Positions 9,469 through 19,767 are shown, counted from the stretch's first letter. The stretch is 64,000 nucleotides of DNA from Colwellia maritima (GCF_022669015.1 NZ_JAKKSL010000002.1:992001-1056000), one strand, 5' to 3'. The notes: generated by a model not told the origin, from the letters alone. Program-made: numbers and translations.

Positions 9469-10611
9469 CTAAAAATAGACACTAAAAAAGGCTCTAATTA
9501 CATGAGCTGAAAAACCATATAGTGGCTCTTCACCTAAGATTCCCTCAGCGGTTGGATCTCTAAAATCATTGTAATTAAAGCTTATATAATCCCATTGTAG
9601 TGATGCTTCAGAACGCCAATTATTTATCAAAAACTGACTGGGGATTGAATAGGTCACACTAAACCCCGGCGTTAAATCATCAAAATCGCTTAATTCCTTA
9701 TCTCGAGCTAAAAAATTTTGGGCATTTTGGTAAGGGAATAAATCACTATAAAAACTTGCTTTGGTTTGTTGATAATATCGTGCCTTAAATTCTAATTCGA
9801 TAGATTGACCAATAGGATGACGGTAACTTAATTCAATATCAGCCGAGTCTATCTTCCGGCTATCTGAAAAATAACGATAATGAAAAAACAAAGCAGCCCT
9901 ATAAGGTAGGTAATAACTTGCGGATAATTTAGTTGAAAATGAATTACGTGTTTGGGGGTATATTTCTGATTGATAACCAACACCTGAGGGTAATGAAGGG
10001 TCAACATAACGCACTGTTCGGTAAGGGTTATTTAAATACCCTTCATCCGCAACAGATTCAATCGCTAAAGCAACGGATAAATTTCTGGTGAGTATTTGAT
10101 TGATACCCGCGCGAATACGGTATTGTTGACTTTCTTCTTCAAATAAATCATCACCATTACGCCCTATTTCATTATCACTAAAAGCAAAACCTAAACTTAA
10201 ATTAGTTAAATCGCCAAAGGTATCATGTGACACGGTAAAATTAACTGACTGTGCTAAATAATCATCTTCATCACTTTGCCTGACATTAAAAAGCATGGTT
10301 GTTTTATCGTGAAGATATTCAATACCTAGCTGTCCTTCCAAGCGTTTTTCTGAATAAGGACTAGCAGTACTCATTACATCAACCGATGCTGAAGAAATAG
10401 TATCAACATAATAATAAGCAGATAAGGCGACAGACTCACTGGTTTTTTTCCTTAGTAAAATAGCCGGACCATCAATTTTCATACCGCCGCCATCATAGCT
10501 ATGATAAAGCACATCAACTCTATCCTCTTCCAATACCGCGCCATTGCCAACAGAAGAAAAATACACATTGATAAGTATAACCAATAAAAATGTAGATTTA
10601 GTTACAGCCAC
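9469..10611 (-). CDS. DUF3570 outer-membrane beta-barrel protein
   Basis: About 380 residues from a GTG at 10611, preceded by AGGAGG eight bases upstream and overlapping the end of the DUF4266 gene by 14 bases; the longer ORF (to 10788) would overlap nearly all of DUF4266 and is rejected. A signal peptide (FLLVILINVYFSSVGNGA) is followed by DRVDVLYHSYDGGGMKIDGP, alternating hydrophobic/polar strands and a terminal aromatic (FFSVYF), the outer-membrane barrel signature. DUF3570 commonly follows DUF4266, with TlpA-like thioredoxin and ApbE genes nearby; that neighbourhood is present here (ApbE 11 kb away). Its biochemical role is unknown. The frame is intact. Confidence 0.82.
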   Translation of the reverse strand: MAVTKSTFLLVILINVYFSSVGNGAVLEEDRVDVLYHSYDGGGMKIDGPAILLRKKTSESVALSAYYYVDTISSASVDVMSTASPYSEKRLEGQLGIEYLHDKTTMLFNVRQSDEDDYLAQSVNFTVSHDTFGDLTNLSLGFAFSDNEIGRNGDDLFEEESQQYRIRAGINQILTRNLSVALAIESVADEGYLNNPYRTVRYVDPSLPSGVGYQSEIYPQTRNSFSTKLSASYYLPYRAALFFHYRYFSDSRKIDSADIELSYRHPIGQSIELEFKARYYQQTKASFYSDLFPYQNAQNFLARDKELSDFDDLTPGFSVTYSIPSQFLINNWRSEASLQWDYISFNYNDFRDPTAEGILGEEPLYGFSAHVIRAFFSVYF

Positions 10612-10846
10612 AACCGCCCCCTCCTGTACCATCAGCCCCTCTTGCCGACTCGCGGCCTTCATACACATGCGCGATATGCATATTCGCGATAGGATGACGA
10701 TTTGTTCGCATGATCGGGTCAGCCAAGTTTTGTCTTTCATAAGGCTTAACCCAAGGTTCAATCGGTTGAGCACAGCCCGTAACACCAACTAAAGTTAGAG
10801 AAAAAATAATTATTAACGGTTGTCTAACATAGTTTCTTAACATCAT
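10598..10846 (-). CDS. DUF4266 lipoprotein
   Basis: A small lipoprotein of about 82 residues. The signal is LIIIFSLTLVGVTGC (lipobox GVTGC), then the family's VKPYERQNLADPIM stretch, a conserved His/Glu region and a Gly-rich C-terminus with closely spaced cysteines (GGGGCGCN). The ATG at 10846 has GGGA upstream; a TTG nine bases earlier is possible but unnecessary. DUF4266 is typically encoded directly before DUF3570, as here. The C-terminal cysteines suggest metal or disulphide chemistry that could involve the thioredoxin-like gene upstream. This is an inference; no function is established for the family to my knowledge. Confidence 0.87.
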   Translation of the reverse strand: MMLRNYVRQPLIIIFSLTLVGVTGCAQPIEPWVKPYERQNLADPIMRTNRHPIANMHIAHVYEGRESARGADGTGGGGCGCN

Positions 10847-10855
10847 TATTCCCAA

Positions 10856-10903
10856 ATTATTCTCGAATTAAACTATTCTCGAATTAAATTACTCTCGAAT
10901 TAA
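10856..10903. repeat. Three tandem 16-bp units
   Basis: Three head-to-tail units of the form attattctcgaattaa at 10856-10871, 10872-10887 and 10888-10903, each differing at one or two bases. The third unit supplies the last codons and stop of the TlpA-like gene. Probably replication slippage in the gap before DUF4266. Confidence 0.85.
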
Positions 10904-11413
10904 TTGTTTAATAGCGTTTACATATTTTTGTTCGTAACCGTCTTTATACCCTTTAAAAATAAACCTAACCTTACCGCCTCGATCCACGATAACTGTGGTT
11001 GGCATGGCTTCTACTTGATAAGAAGCTGCAATGGTATTACTGGCATCGAAAAAGATTGGAAAGTTTAAGTTTAAATCAGCAAGAAAATCTCGCCCTGCTT
11101 GGTTTTCTTGCTCTACATTAATACCCCAAACAGAAACACCTAAATTTTTGTAGCGGTTATAAAAAGATTCCAACATCGGCATTTCTTTTCTGCAAGGACC
11201 ACACCACGAAGCCCAGAAGTTTATAACAATGATCTGTCCACGTTGCTCAACCAAATTTAAGTTTTCCCCTTGTGTACTTTTCAAGGTGAAATTAGGAGCT
11301 AGATTGCCTATATCAAGTGCATTCACAGACAAACTACTACTCAGTAAAATCAAAGTGATCACCTTAACTAACACACGACTAACACTTACCTTTATCCACG
11401 ATATATAATTCAT
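10889..11413 (-). CDS. TlpA-family thioredoxin-like protein
   Basis: 174 residues: a signal peptide (VITLILLSSSLSVNA) followed by a thioredoxin fold of the TlpA/ResA group. The redox motif WCGPC lies at about residue 70 in NFWASWCGPCRKEMP, and the cis-Pro segment is EAMPTTVIVD. These proteins reduce disulphides in the periplasm, often for apocytochrome c maturation. Neighbouring genes encode CXXCH (c-type heme) proteins and a Cys-rich DUF4266 protein, any of which could be its substrate. The frame is intact, in the same operon as the barrel genes. TlpA-like identity is firm; the substrate is not known. Confidence 0.9.
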   Translation of the reverse strand: MNYISWIKVSVSRVLVKVITLILLSSSLSVNALDIGNLAPNFTLKSTQGENLNLVEQRGQIIVINFWASWCGPCRKEMPMLESFYNRYKNLGVSVWGINVEQENQAGRDFLADLNLNFPIFFDASNTIAASYQVEAMPTTVIVDRGGKVRFIFKGYKDGYEQKYVNAIKQLIRE

Positions 11414-11467
11414 TTTGATACATATTCCTCGTTCATATTTTTCAACAAGTTAACTAAAGCAAAGTAC

Positions 11468-12112
11468 CTAAAAATAAAAGGCTATTCCTGTAGTGAAGTT
11501 TAAATTATGAGTTGTTTTGTTTTCTCCGGTTACGCTCGTGTCAAAAATATAATCACTCATCGCAATATCCCATGTTAGCCAGTCAGTTAAAAACAGTCGG
11601 TAATTGGCTGTAAGGTTTATGGTAAATTGATTATTGCCTGCAAATTCAGTACTCCCGCCACCTAATTCAATTGAAAACATACTATTTAAAGCGATGTCTT
11701 TACTTAAAAATACCTCACCAGGCAAAAGGTTATAACCAATATTTAAACCATAATATTTTAGTTTTCGTTGTTCGTTTGTTAGTAACGGCGGTACATTCAC
11801 CAACTTTTCAAAACTCGATGTTCCTGCTTTTGAAAAGCCATATAATGCTTTAGCATAAAAATACTCATTAATGTGATAAGCAAAATGTCCACTAACCCAA
11901 AGATTACTCTCAAAATCTTCGATTGACAGTAAACCTATTTGGGCACCTAACTCAAAATTTTCGCTATCTAAAATATTCTCTAAGACATCACGGCGTTCTA
12001 TTTCTGTTGGCACCATATCATCCACATTAAATGCTAAAACCGTTGCGCTAAATGTAGGCAATATTCCTAGCATTAATGAAACTAAAAAAACACGCTGAAA
12101 CCTAGTTTCCAT
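11468..12112 (-). CDS. Outer-membrane beta-barrel domain protein
   Basis: 214 residues with a signal peptide (FLVSLMLGILPTFSATVLA) and then alternating strands (WVSGHFAYHINEYFYAKALYG, KLKYYGLNIGYNLLPG, FSIELGGGSTEF), ending GIAFYF with the terminal Phe needed for barrel insertion. It resembles the small barrel family found with AgmX/ExbBD-type clusters in myxobacteria and some gammaproteobacteria. It overlaps the upstream SH3-barrel gene by 31 bases. It may be an outer-membrane anchor for the machine, comparable in role to GltA/GltB, but this rests on context and fold only. Confidence 0.72.
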   Translation of the reverse strand: METRFQRVFLVSLMLGILPTFSATVLAFNVDDMVPTEIERRDVLENILDSENFELGAQIGLLSIEDFESNLWVSGHFAYHINEYFYAKALYGFSKAGTSSFEKLVNVPPLLTNEQRKLKYYGLNIGYNLLPGEVFLSKDIALNSMFSIELGGGSTEFAGNNQFTINLTANYRLFLTDWLTWDIAMSDYIFDTSVTGENKTTHNLNFTTGIAFYF

Positions 12113-12825
12113 GTTTGAACCTCTTCATTGTCATTTCGATCTGTTAACACGATTGAATATTTATATTCGGCACGTAATATAAAATTTCGCGCTAGGTGAT
12201 ATTTTATTCCGATGGCGCTAGCTATATACGTATCTTGTCTTTTTTCTGAATCAGCCAATACACTATGTGGTTTGGTTGTTATTATGCCGCCTCCAACCCC
12301 TACATAAGGAATGACTAATAGCCCGGGTAATGGCCGGCTTATTAACATTGCATCATAAAGGTTATTATCTGAAATATCTCCGAGGGCTTTACCAACGGAA
12401 ACCTCTGCACTAAAAACGGATGATAAGCTATAGCCAAAATAAACATTATAGAAATCTGAACCTTCAAAATCGCCGTACATTACACCCGTTTCATAACTTC
12501 TTCTTTGAAAATCCGTTATGGTTAATTCTGAATGTAATATTTTATGACCTTGATTAGTTAAACCAACCAGATCATCTTGACTTAACCAACCAATATTCTT
12601 TCGTTGGTCTATAACTTTAAGCCAATTAGTACGCTTGACTAATAGTTCAACCAACTCCCCTTTTTCAATGACATTGATAATTGGGTAACCAACGCCAGGA
12701 CCTGAATGTAATTCTATATAGGTAACATCAATGGTTAATTTTACCGGTTCATTATCTGCCAAAACACTAGGTAGGTATAAAAGGCAGCTACACATAAACA
12801 ATACACTAAAGAACAGTTTACTCAT
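12082..12825 (-). CDS. SH3-domain plus outer-membrane beta-barrel protein
   Basis: About 247 residues from the ATG at 12825, which overlaps the upstream TAA (TAATG) and has GGAGGAAG before it. A signal peptide (SVLFMCSCLLYLPSVLA) is followed by a bacterial SH3 domain (IELHSGPGVGYPIINVIEKG ... WLKV ... GWLSQDDLVG, about residues 30-85) and then a roughly 150-residue barrel with strands such as VIPYVGVGGGIITT and a terminal Phe (FSVFF). An SH3 domain in the periplasm often contacts peptidoglycan, so this protein may join the cell wall to the outer membrane. The gene is intact. The exact family is not known to me. Confidence 0.75.
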   Translation of the reverse strand: MSKLFFSVLFMCSCLLYLPSVLADNEPVKLTIDVTYIELHSGPGVGYPIINVIEKGELVELLVKRTNWLKVIDQRKNIGWLSQDDLVGLTNQGHKILHSELTITDFQRRSYETGVMYGDFEGSDFYNVYFGYSLSSVFSAEVSVGKALGDISDNNLYDAMLISRPLPGLLVIPYVGVGGGIITTKPHSVLADSEKRQDTYIASAIGIKYHLARNFILRAEYKYSIVLTDRNDNEEVQTWKLGFSVFF

Positions 12826-15549
12826 TACTCTTCCTCCTGATGAAAAGGAGTATTGTAATATTGACCACCAATATCTAACCATTCACTGATAAGTTTCAAC
12901 TCGTGTATTGAAAGCCGACCTTGATGACTGCCTTGTTGAAATAGTTCAAAAAAATCACCACTGGGTTTTGCACCATTAGTAGATAAAGCCGATGCGACTG
13001 GAATAGTGGTTAACACGGGGATGGGGTTATCTTCGGCATCAAGTATCAACTCGCCTTCCGCATCAATTTGATAAACGATATTACCGCTTTCATCGAGCAG
13101 TTCAATCCGCTTATCAACTAGGATACCATCAATAACCTCTTGTTCCACATCATTAAAAAACAACTCACGATAACTGGTTAAATGTCCGGCTCATCACTGG
13201 AATTTGTTGCAGAAAGATCCAATTGCCCTGCAGGAACTCTCGCTAGATTATCGTTGTCATAAACACTGTGACATTGAGTACACGTATTATCTTCAATTAG
13301 TTCTGCCGAATCTTCATCAATCACCGTCCTTGATAACTCCCACAAGGGTTGAATATGCTCAATATAGTTAATTTGAATGCGACAATAGGCAGTCCAGTTA
13401 TCAAAACATTCACTACCCGTTGGAATTGGAGTTTCAAGTAACTGATAAGCATAATGAATATTTGAATTAATTGTTGAGATATTCGGATTTGTCCAAATAT
13501 CCTTATACTTAATATCTGCTGACAATTGAGCTAAACCATTTACCATGGCGTCTGCTTCTGCCATAGTTTGGCCTTGCATTGGCATAATATTTACCGTTGC
13601 ATGAGTAAAAGCCTCTCCTCCATTTGCTCCAACATTTATCGAGGGGGCCTGAGCATCAATTCGTCCATGCGGTTGTTGACTATTTCCTTCATGACAACCA
13701 TGGCATTCAAGGCTTTCACCTGCTTTCAACGTTAACCACTGTCTATGTCTTCCGCCAATCCGCTGCCCATTAATATCTAAAATGCTCAAGGCAAAAGGTA
13801 TATTAGCAGGTATTTTTACCTTGACTGATCCATCTGGTTGAATAGGAGTATAACCAAGAATTTCTCGCATTAATTGGTTTCTACTACGTCCAAAATCTGT
13901 GTTAGGTATGTTTTTTACTTCAGCCGGAGGCATTGGCACACCCCGTACAATTCGCAAAAATCGCGCCGGTAATTTATCCGCGGGGGTTAAGCTAGGATCA
14001 CTTAAATTTGCAATACCATCACTTATATCTTCCCCATCAAAATCATAAACACTACGAATATGTACAGAAGCCGCTTGGTCATTCGCAAGCTCCACATCCA
14101 AACCTGTTGAAAATGTTTTGTTGGCAATATACTGGTGAGGTTGTAACGATTCTTGCATTACAACCGCTTCAGTAACCATGTTCCCTTCTGGTGTTTTAGC
14201 AACTAACTGCTGTGTATTGTCTTTGGCATTATATAGCCATAACTCATACCACGGTGAAGCCGATGTAACATTTTCCTGTGCTAATTCTTCAGACGATAAT
14301 TGACCACAAGCTTTCAATATATCGTCAACCATAACACGGCATAAATCTAAACTAAGTAAAAACCGTTCGCTATTATCAGGTAAGGGATATAAATAATTTA
14401 ATTTGCCTGAAGTAGAGACTTTTTCAGATAAATTGAAATCATAGACTTGTGCACTAAACAAATCAGTTTGTGCTGTATTGTCGGAAATAGGGCTATCGAT
14501 AGCCTGTGGATCGATAGTTTGTTGATTATCAACAAACTCCTTGATATTTATTATGATAGGTTTCTTTTGATAAATTTGACCGTTGTCGCCTTGACTAATA
14601 ATAACAAGATATCCCCATTAGGCATTTGCTGTGGTTTTATAAACTCAATATTTTCTTGTTCATCATTTATCTCAACTTGATGAGAATGCCAACCATATAT
14701 CAATTGATTCTCTGTACCGTCTGGGTTCATCATATATAAGTTAATTTTATCATTTCCCCCCATAGCGTCCCAACGGCTATATAAAATGTGACCGTCATGC
14801 AACACTAAAGGGTAAAAGTCATGACTCATATTAAAAGTAAGTTGCTCAATATTGGTACCGTCAGCATTCATAACGTGTAAATTTAATACAGCATTAGTTC
14901 CTCTTTCATTAAGTGCCGTGTATTGAGGTTTGCCTTCATCGAGTAGAATTGCACGAGATAAACGTTGCCGTGTGGAAGCAAAAATAATACGACCATCAGG
15001 TAAAAACGATGCCATTAGGTCATCACCTTGTTCTGCAATATTATCACTGACAATTACTCTCTCTAATTGTTTAGTGTTTAACTGATAATGCCATAAGTTC
15101 CACGTAGGCTGTTCGTCATCATCAGCATCTTCTATTTGGGGTGCCCGGATAGAAACGAGAAATTGTTGACCATCCTCCGACACTGATAAATCACGAATAT
15201 CTATTCGTTCATCTGGTGCTAACTCGGTCGTTTGTTCAGAAGAAAATAATTGCGCGGTAAGATTAGTGCGAGGTGAATCAGGAAAAGCATTACTTTTAAT
15301 AATCAGCTGTGCACCTGGATTAAACAATGTGGGGTTACGTGCAGAAAAATAAACAGGCTCAACACTGTTGTCTTCAATACTTGTGTTTACCGTTCGTTCA
15401 ATAAACACAACAGGATACTCTACCAATACAGGATCAGTTTTTTCATCGGATTTCACCGCATCGGTACCGCAACCGGAAAGCAATAGCAAAATGGCAATCT
15501 TATTAATTGATAGCAATTTTAAATAATTAAATCTGATTAGCGAAAACAC
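12825..15549 (-). CDS. HzsA-related PD40/CXXCH lipoprotein, frameshifted twice
   Basis: About 908 residues over three ORFs (15549-14551, 14461-13178 and 13163-12825), joined by one-base shifts near 14600 and 13185. The GTG start at 15549 has AAGGA upstream. Signal AILLLLSGCG is a lipobox. The first third has TolB/PD40-like repeats (FLPDGRIIFASTRQR; NLHVMNADGTNIEQL). The middle carries two c-type heme motifs, CHGCH and CTQCH, beside a region like the HzsA-related family. True hydrazine synthase needs anammox partners absent here, so hydrazine synthesis is not implied. It is the first gene of the minus-strand operon, hinting that redox chemistry is part of the machine. The conserved motifs continue across each break, so I treat it as one gene. 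Confidence 0.68.
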
Positions 15550-15613
15550 TTCAAAAAATCCTTATCATTAGTTCAACGCCTTTTTTATGCTATTTTAAAC
15601 GTAAACACAATAA

Positions 15614-15631
15614 TGTCTCTAAATGGAGACA
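15614..15631. promoter_or_regulatory. Palindrome 1 (possible activator site)
   Basis: TGTCTCTAAATGGAGACA, with perfect 6-bp arms around TAAATG. It shares the pattern TGTnnCTAAATnGnnACA with the palindrome at 15734, which argues for a common DNA-binding protein. Confidence 0.5.
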
Positions 15632-15733
15632 AATAACGTTTTTTAAAATTCTATATATTACTCATTGATATTAATATCTTTTTATCTTTGAGTAAGTATT
15701 AATTCATTCGAATTTATTTTCATTTAAATAACC

Positions 15734-15751
15734 TGTTGCTAAATAGCGACA
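15734..15751. promoter_or_regulatory. Palindrome 2 (possible activator site)
   Basis: TGTTGCTAAATAGCGACA, nearly symmetrical and matching palindrome 1 in its outer and central bases. It lies about 55 bases before a sigma-54-like promoter, the usual distance for an enhancer-binding protein site. Confidence 0.5.
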
Positions 15752-15803
15752 CCCAATACCATCTTGATCATACTAATCAACCAAAAAACAGATACTTACA
15801 GTA

Positions 15804-15820
15804 TTGGCATAAAGTGTGCT
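15804..15820 (+). promoter_or_regulatory. Possible sigma-54 promoter for the plus-strand module
   Basis: TTGGCATAAAGTGTGCT has the GG-N10-GC spacing of sigma-54 promoters (GG at 15806-15807, GC at 15818-15819) with a few mismatches to the consensus. It reads toward the gene starting at 16020. This is a match by eye only. Confidence 0.35.
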
Positions 15821-16019
15821 TTAACGGACTTACCACGACTTACCATATAATTCAGTACCACGGTTGAACGTGAACGTTACACGCAAATGCTGAACATAAT
15901 TTAACCGTTATATAGTTTATAGTAATTACCATCAAGTTTATTTACTGCTATATTAGAGTCTGTTGCTAAGAAACTCATTATACTATTTTGATTTCTATTC
16001 ACATTTTCAAGGAGGCTGT

Positions 16020-17278
16020 ATGAGTGAGGCTTGCCGACCTAATACAAGAAAATATATTGCAAATAAAATCACATTTTCTTTTAAGTTATTTTTGTCTTTT
16101 ATTTTAACCATAGTGTTTATTTGCACTACAACACAAGCCTCTTCTCTTGAACAAGCGAAACAATTACATGACCGTATTGTAGGTGCACCCGCTTCGGCCG
16201 ACACACTCATTGAAATGGCGGCATTAATAGATGAAGGACAAACTATTGAAGCAGCTTACAAAGCAATGGAGTCACCTTATTTTTACTCTACAACCTTAAA
16301 ATTACTAGCCACCCCATGGACAAATGAAGAGCAAGATATATTTGCCCCGTTAAATGACTATAGCGCGACAATTATAGGTGTTGTGAGAGACGATGTTGAT
16401 TTCAGGCAAATTTTACAAGGAGATATTACTTATGTCGGTAAACAGGCTCTTGGTTTACCGGCTTATAACAAAAACAATAATAACCATTATCAAGCGCTAG
16501 AAGATAATTTTACTAATCTAGCAGATGCGCTAGTAAGTATGTCACAGTCTAACTTAAATAATTTACCTAGCTCAGCAACTGCAGGCGTGCTCACAAGTAG
16601 AGCATCTGCCAAAGCTTTTTTTAAACTCGGTACTAATAGAGCCATGTTACGTTTTACATTAATCAATCACCTTTGTACGGATCTAGAGCCCTTAAAAGAT
16701 AATACTTTACCCGCAGATCGTGTCAGGCAGGATGTAAGCAGAAGCCCAGGTGGTGATAGTCGAATATTTCTCAATAATTGCTTAGGTTGCCATAGCGGTA
16801 TGGATCCACTTGCCCAAGCATTTGCCTATTACGACTTCCAGTTTGATGTTAATTCCGACCCTGAAGCAAACAATGGATCAATAATTTATAACGGAATTGG
16901 TAATATTGATCCCATAACAAATTCACGCGTAAATGCAAAATATCATATTAATGCCACCACGTTTCCTTTTGGTTTTATTACCGAGAATGATCAATGGCAA
17001 AACTATTGGCGTGAAGGAATAAACCAAAAGCTTGGTTGGGATCCAAAGCACTTCCAGGTAAAGGCGCCGGCATTAAGTCATTGGGACAAGAAATGGCTAA
17101 TAGCCAAGCATTTGCTCAATGCCAAGTGAAAAAAGTATTTAAAGCCGTTTGTCTCCGTGAAGCGGAAAGCCAATCAGATTTAACTCAAATCAATAATACT
17201 ACCGCATCGTTTAAACAAAATAGTTATCAACTAAAGCGCGTTTTTGCCGAAGTTGGTGAATATTGCATGGGAGATTAA
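16020..17278 (+). CDS. Exported CXXCH protein, DUF1588-like, frameshifted
   Basis: About 419 residues from the ATG at 16020, set by AAGGAGG four bases upstream. A hydrophobic signal (LFLSFILTIVFICTTTQA) precedes a helical region and a segment CLGCHSGMDPLAQAFAYYDF, which resembles the CXXCH...MDP pattern of DUF1588/DUF1592 cytochrome-like proteins. The frame shifts near 17035 (one base missing) and continues as KSLGQEMANSQAFAQCQVKKVFKAVCLR to 17278, again typical of these families. The stop overlaps the next start. It is the first gene of a three-gene redox module with a LamG/CXXCH lipoprotein and a Tat-exported DUF1501 protein. Heme attachment is inferred from CXXCH; the substrate is unknown. 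Confidence 0.62.
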
Positions 17279-19752
17279 TGATGTTCAACTCAACTTCACT
17301 ATCCCGAACTATCTCATGTAAACACACTTTTATAACTACTTTCGTTGTAATTACTTTATTAATAAGTGGTTGCGGCGATACAGAAGTGAAAACCCGACCC
17401 CCTGCTTCGGTTGATAATAACAGCCAAGAATACACAGGACCAAAGACCGCAAACAGAGGATATTCAAAAGTACAAAACTGCACTTTGGGATAATATATCA
17501 AGTGCAGATAAATGTGGTGCTTGTCATATTGAAGGTAATCAAGCCCCCTACTTTGCTAGTATAAATAATGTTAATGATGCTTATGCAGCAACAAGTACGT
17601 TAGTAGACCTAGCTAGCCCGCAAGATTCACGATTAGTTGAAAAAGTAAGTGGTGGACACAACTGCTTTGGTTAAATAGCAACCAAGCTTGTGGCGAAACA
17701 ATGCAGCAGTGGATAAAATTATGGGCAGATGACAGAGTAAGTGTTGCTAATACTATTGAATTAAAAGCACCAATAATTCGTGAACCAGGCAATAGTAAAA
17801 ACTTCCCCATAGAAAATTCATTATTTACCCAAACACTATACCCATTACTCAGTAATCATTGTTCGAACTGTCATAATGAAACCGCTATTACTGCACAATC
17901 ACCTTTTTTTGCTGATGACAATCCGAACAAAGCTTATCAAGCAGCTAAAGGGGTTATCAATTTGAATGATCCCGAAAATTCTCGGCTTGTGGTGCGCCTA
18001 GGTAGTGAATTTCATAACTGTTGGGGTAATTGTCAATCAAATAGCCAATCAATGCTGAATGCCATTCAATTGTTTAGTAATGATATAACGGTAGATGTTT
18101 TACCGCCAGAAATGGTTGTTTCTAAATCCTTGTTACTAGCGGATGGTTTAGCGGCTTCAAGTGGCGGTCGATTCGAATCAGATATTATTGCCCTTTATCA
18201 ATTTAAAACGGGCGAAGGCAATATAGCTTACGACACTTCAGGTATTGCTCCAAACAGCAAACTTAAACTTAACGGGTAATATTGATTGGCTTGGTAGTTG
18301 GGGCTTGTCGTTCACCAATGGTAAAGCACAAGCCAGTACAGCTACGAGTAAAAAAATACATGATCTTATTACTTCTACAGGTGAATTCTCTGTGGAAACT
18401 TGGGTTACACCAAATAATGTCGTACAAGAAGGACCGGCAAGAATAGTGACTTATTCTCTTGGTGATAATGATCGTAACTTCACCCTTGGGCAAAGCCAAT
18501 ACAATTATGATTTCATGCTCAGAAACGAACAAACATCTAGTAACGGGGAGCCGACCAATAAGTACACCTGATAATTCAGAAGTGTTACAAGCGACATTAC
18601 AACATGTAGTAATAACTTTTACAGCAAATGAAGGAAGAAAGATTTATGTTAATGGAAAATTAATTAATGTTGCAGATGAAAATATTGCCCCCCTTGCTAC
18701 ATGGGACGATAGCTTTGCTTTAATCCTGGGCAAAGAAGCATCAAACAACCACGTTTGGCAAGGTAACATTCGTTTACTTGCAATTTATAATCGCGCTTTA
18801 ACTGAATCGCAAATAACACAAAATTACGACGTAGGTGTAGGTGAAAAATTCTTTTTACTATTTTCTATCAGTGAGTTAGTTAATTTAAGTAACACATATA
18901 TACTATTTGAAGTTAGCCAGTATGATAATTATAGTTACCTATTTAGTAATGCTAATATTGTTAATTTAGATAACAAAACATTTGATCAAAAGCTCATTTT
19001 AAAGAAAATGCGTATTGGTATAAATGGTAAAGAAAGCTCTTGGTCAAGCTTACGTTAATTTGGACTTTGCAGTTGATAACGGACAAAATATCTCAGAGCC
19101 TGTGCCTATCTCTCCTTTGGGTACTATTATTGCCCAAGAAAAAGGTCCAAATAATGATGAGTTTTTCTTAACCTTTGAACAACTTGGGCAGCATACAAAC
19201 GTGATAGTTCCAAGTACTTTTATTCCTTCAGTTGATACAGCCGCAACTACAGATAGTGCTAAAATCGGTATTAGAAATTTTGCTGAAATAAATGCGAGCA
19301 TGAGCTTTCTAACAGGTATCGCACAAAATAATGCTAAAGTATTTGATACTTACCGCCTAGTAAAACAACAGTTGCCGACGCTTGAAAACATAGAAACATT
19401 TATTTCTGCACAGCAAATGGGCATAACTCAACTGGCTATTGCTTATTGTGATCAATCAATTGAAACCGAAACGATACGTAGCACCTGGTTTCCAAACATA
19501 AACTTTAATCAAGCACCTAATAAGGCATTTGATGAAACAGGTAGAACGAATTTTTTAAGTCCATTACTCGCTCAATTAATGCCGTTGAATCTAACTACTC
19601 AACCCAATGATGTATTAGTAAAACAAGAGTTAAATAGTTTAATAACTAAGCTTTCAGTGTGTAGTGAACAGTGTGACGTCGAGAGAACTAACGCTATTGC
19701 AAAGTCAACTTGTGCTGCCGTACTTGCTAGCGCAGTTGTACTTATACAATAA
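17278..19752 (+). CDS. LamG-domain CXXCH lipoprotein, frameshifted about five times
   Basis: About 823 residues if five one-base errors (near 17445, 17670, 18275, 18560 and 19035) are corrected. The start is ATG at 17278 (TAATG with the previous gene) or the adjacent ATG. Signal VVITLLISGCG is a lipobox. Two paired CXXCH segments, CGACH and CSNCH, each precede a GHNC or FHNCW motif, indicating duplicated cytochrome-like units. A LamG/concanavalin-type sandwich follows (EFSVETWVTP ... GRKIYVNGKLI ... IRLLAIYNRALTESQITQNY). The C-terminal 230 residues are of unknown fold. LamG domains bind glycans or proteins, so this may bind an extracellular polymer. The density of breaks is the highest in the window, so a decaying gene cannot be fully excluded. 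Confidence 0.6.
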
Positions 19753-19767
19753 AGTAAGGAAAGGATT

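Larger units (their letters stand above)
15550..16019. other. Divergent regulatory region between the two redox/envelope operons
   Basis: 470 bases with no credible gene. It must hold the promoters for both the 15-gene minus-strand operon and the plus-strand cytochrome/DUF1501 genes. Visible elements are two related palindromes, a sigma-54-like promoter and a third half-site near 15960 (TGTTGCTAA), listed separately. Confidence 0.6.

Noticed and set aside
12825..15549. Hydrazine synthase function
   Set aside because: Only the HzsA-related architecture and heme motifs are seen; the other subunits and anammox context are missing.
16007..16210. Minus-strand 67-codon ORF over the DUF1588-like gene start
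   Set aside because: It lies over a signal peptide and ribosome site of a better-supported gene and shows no family features.
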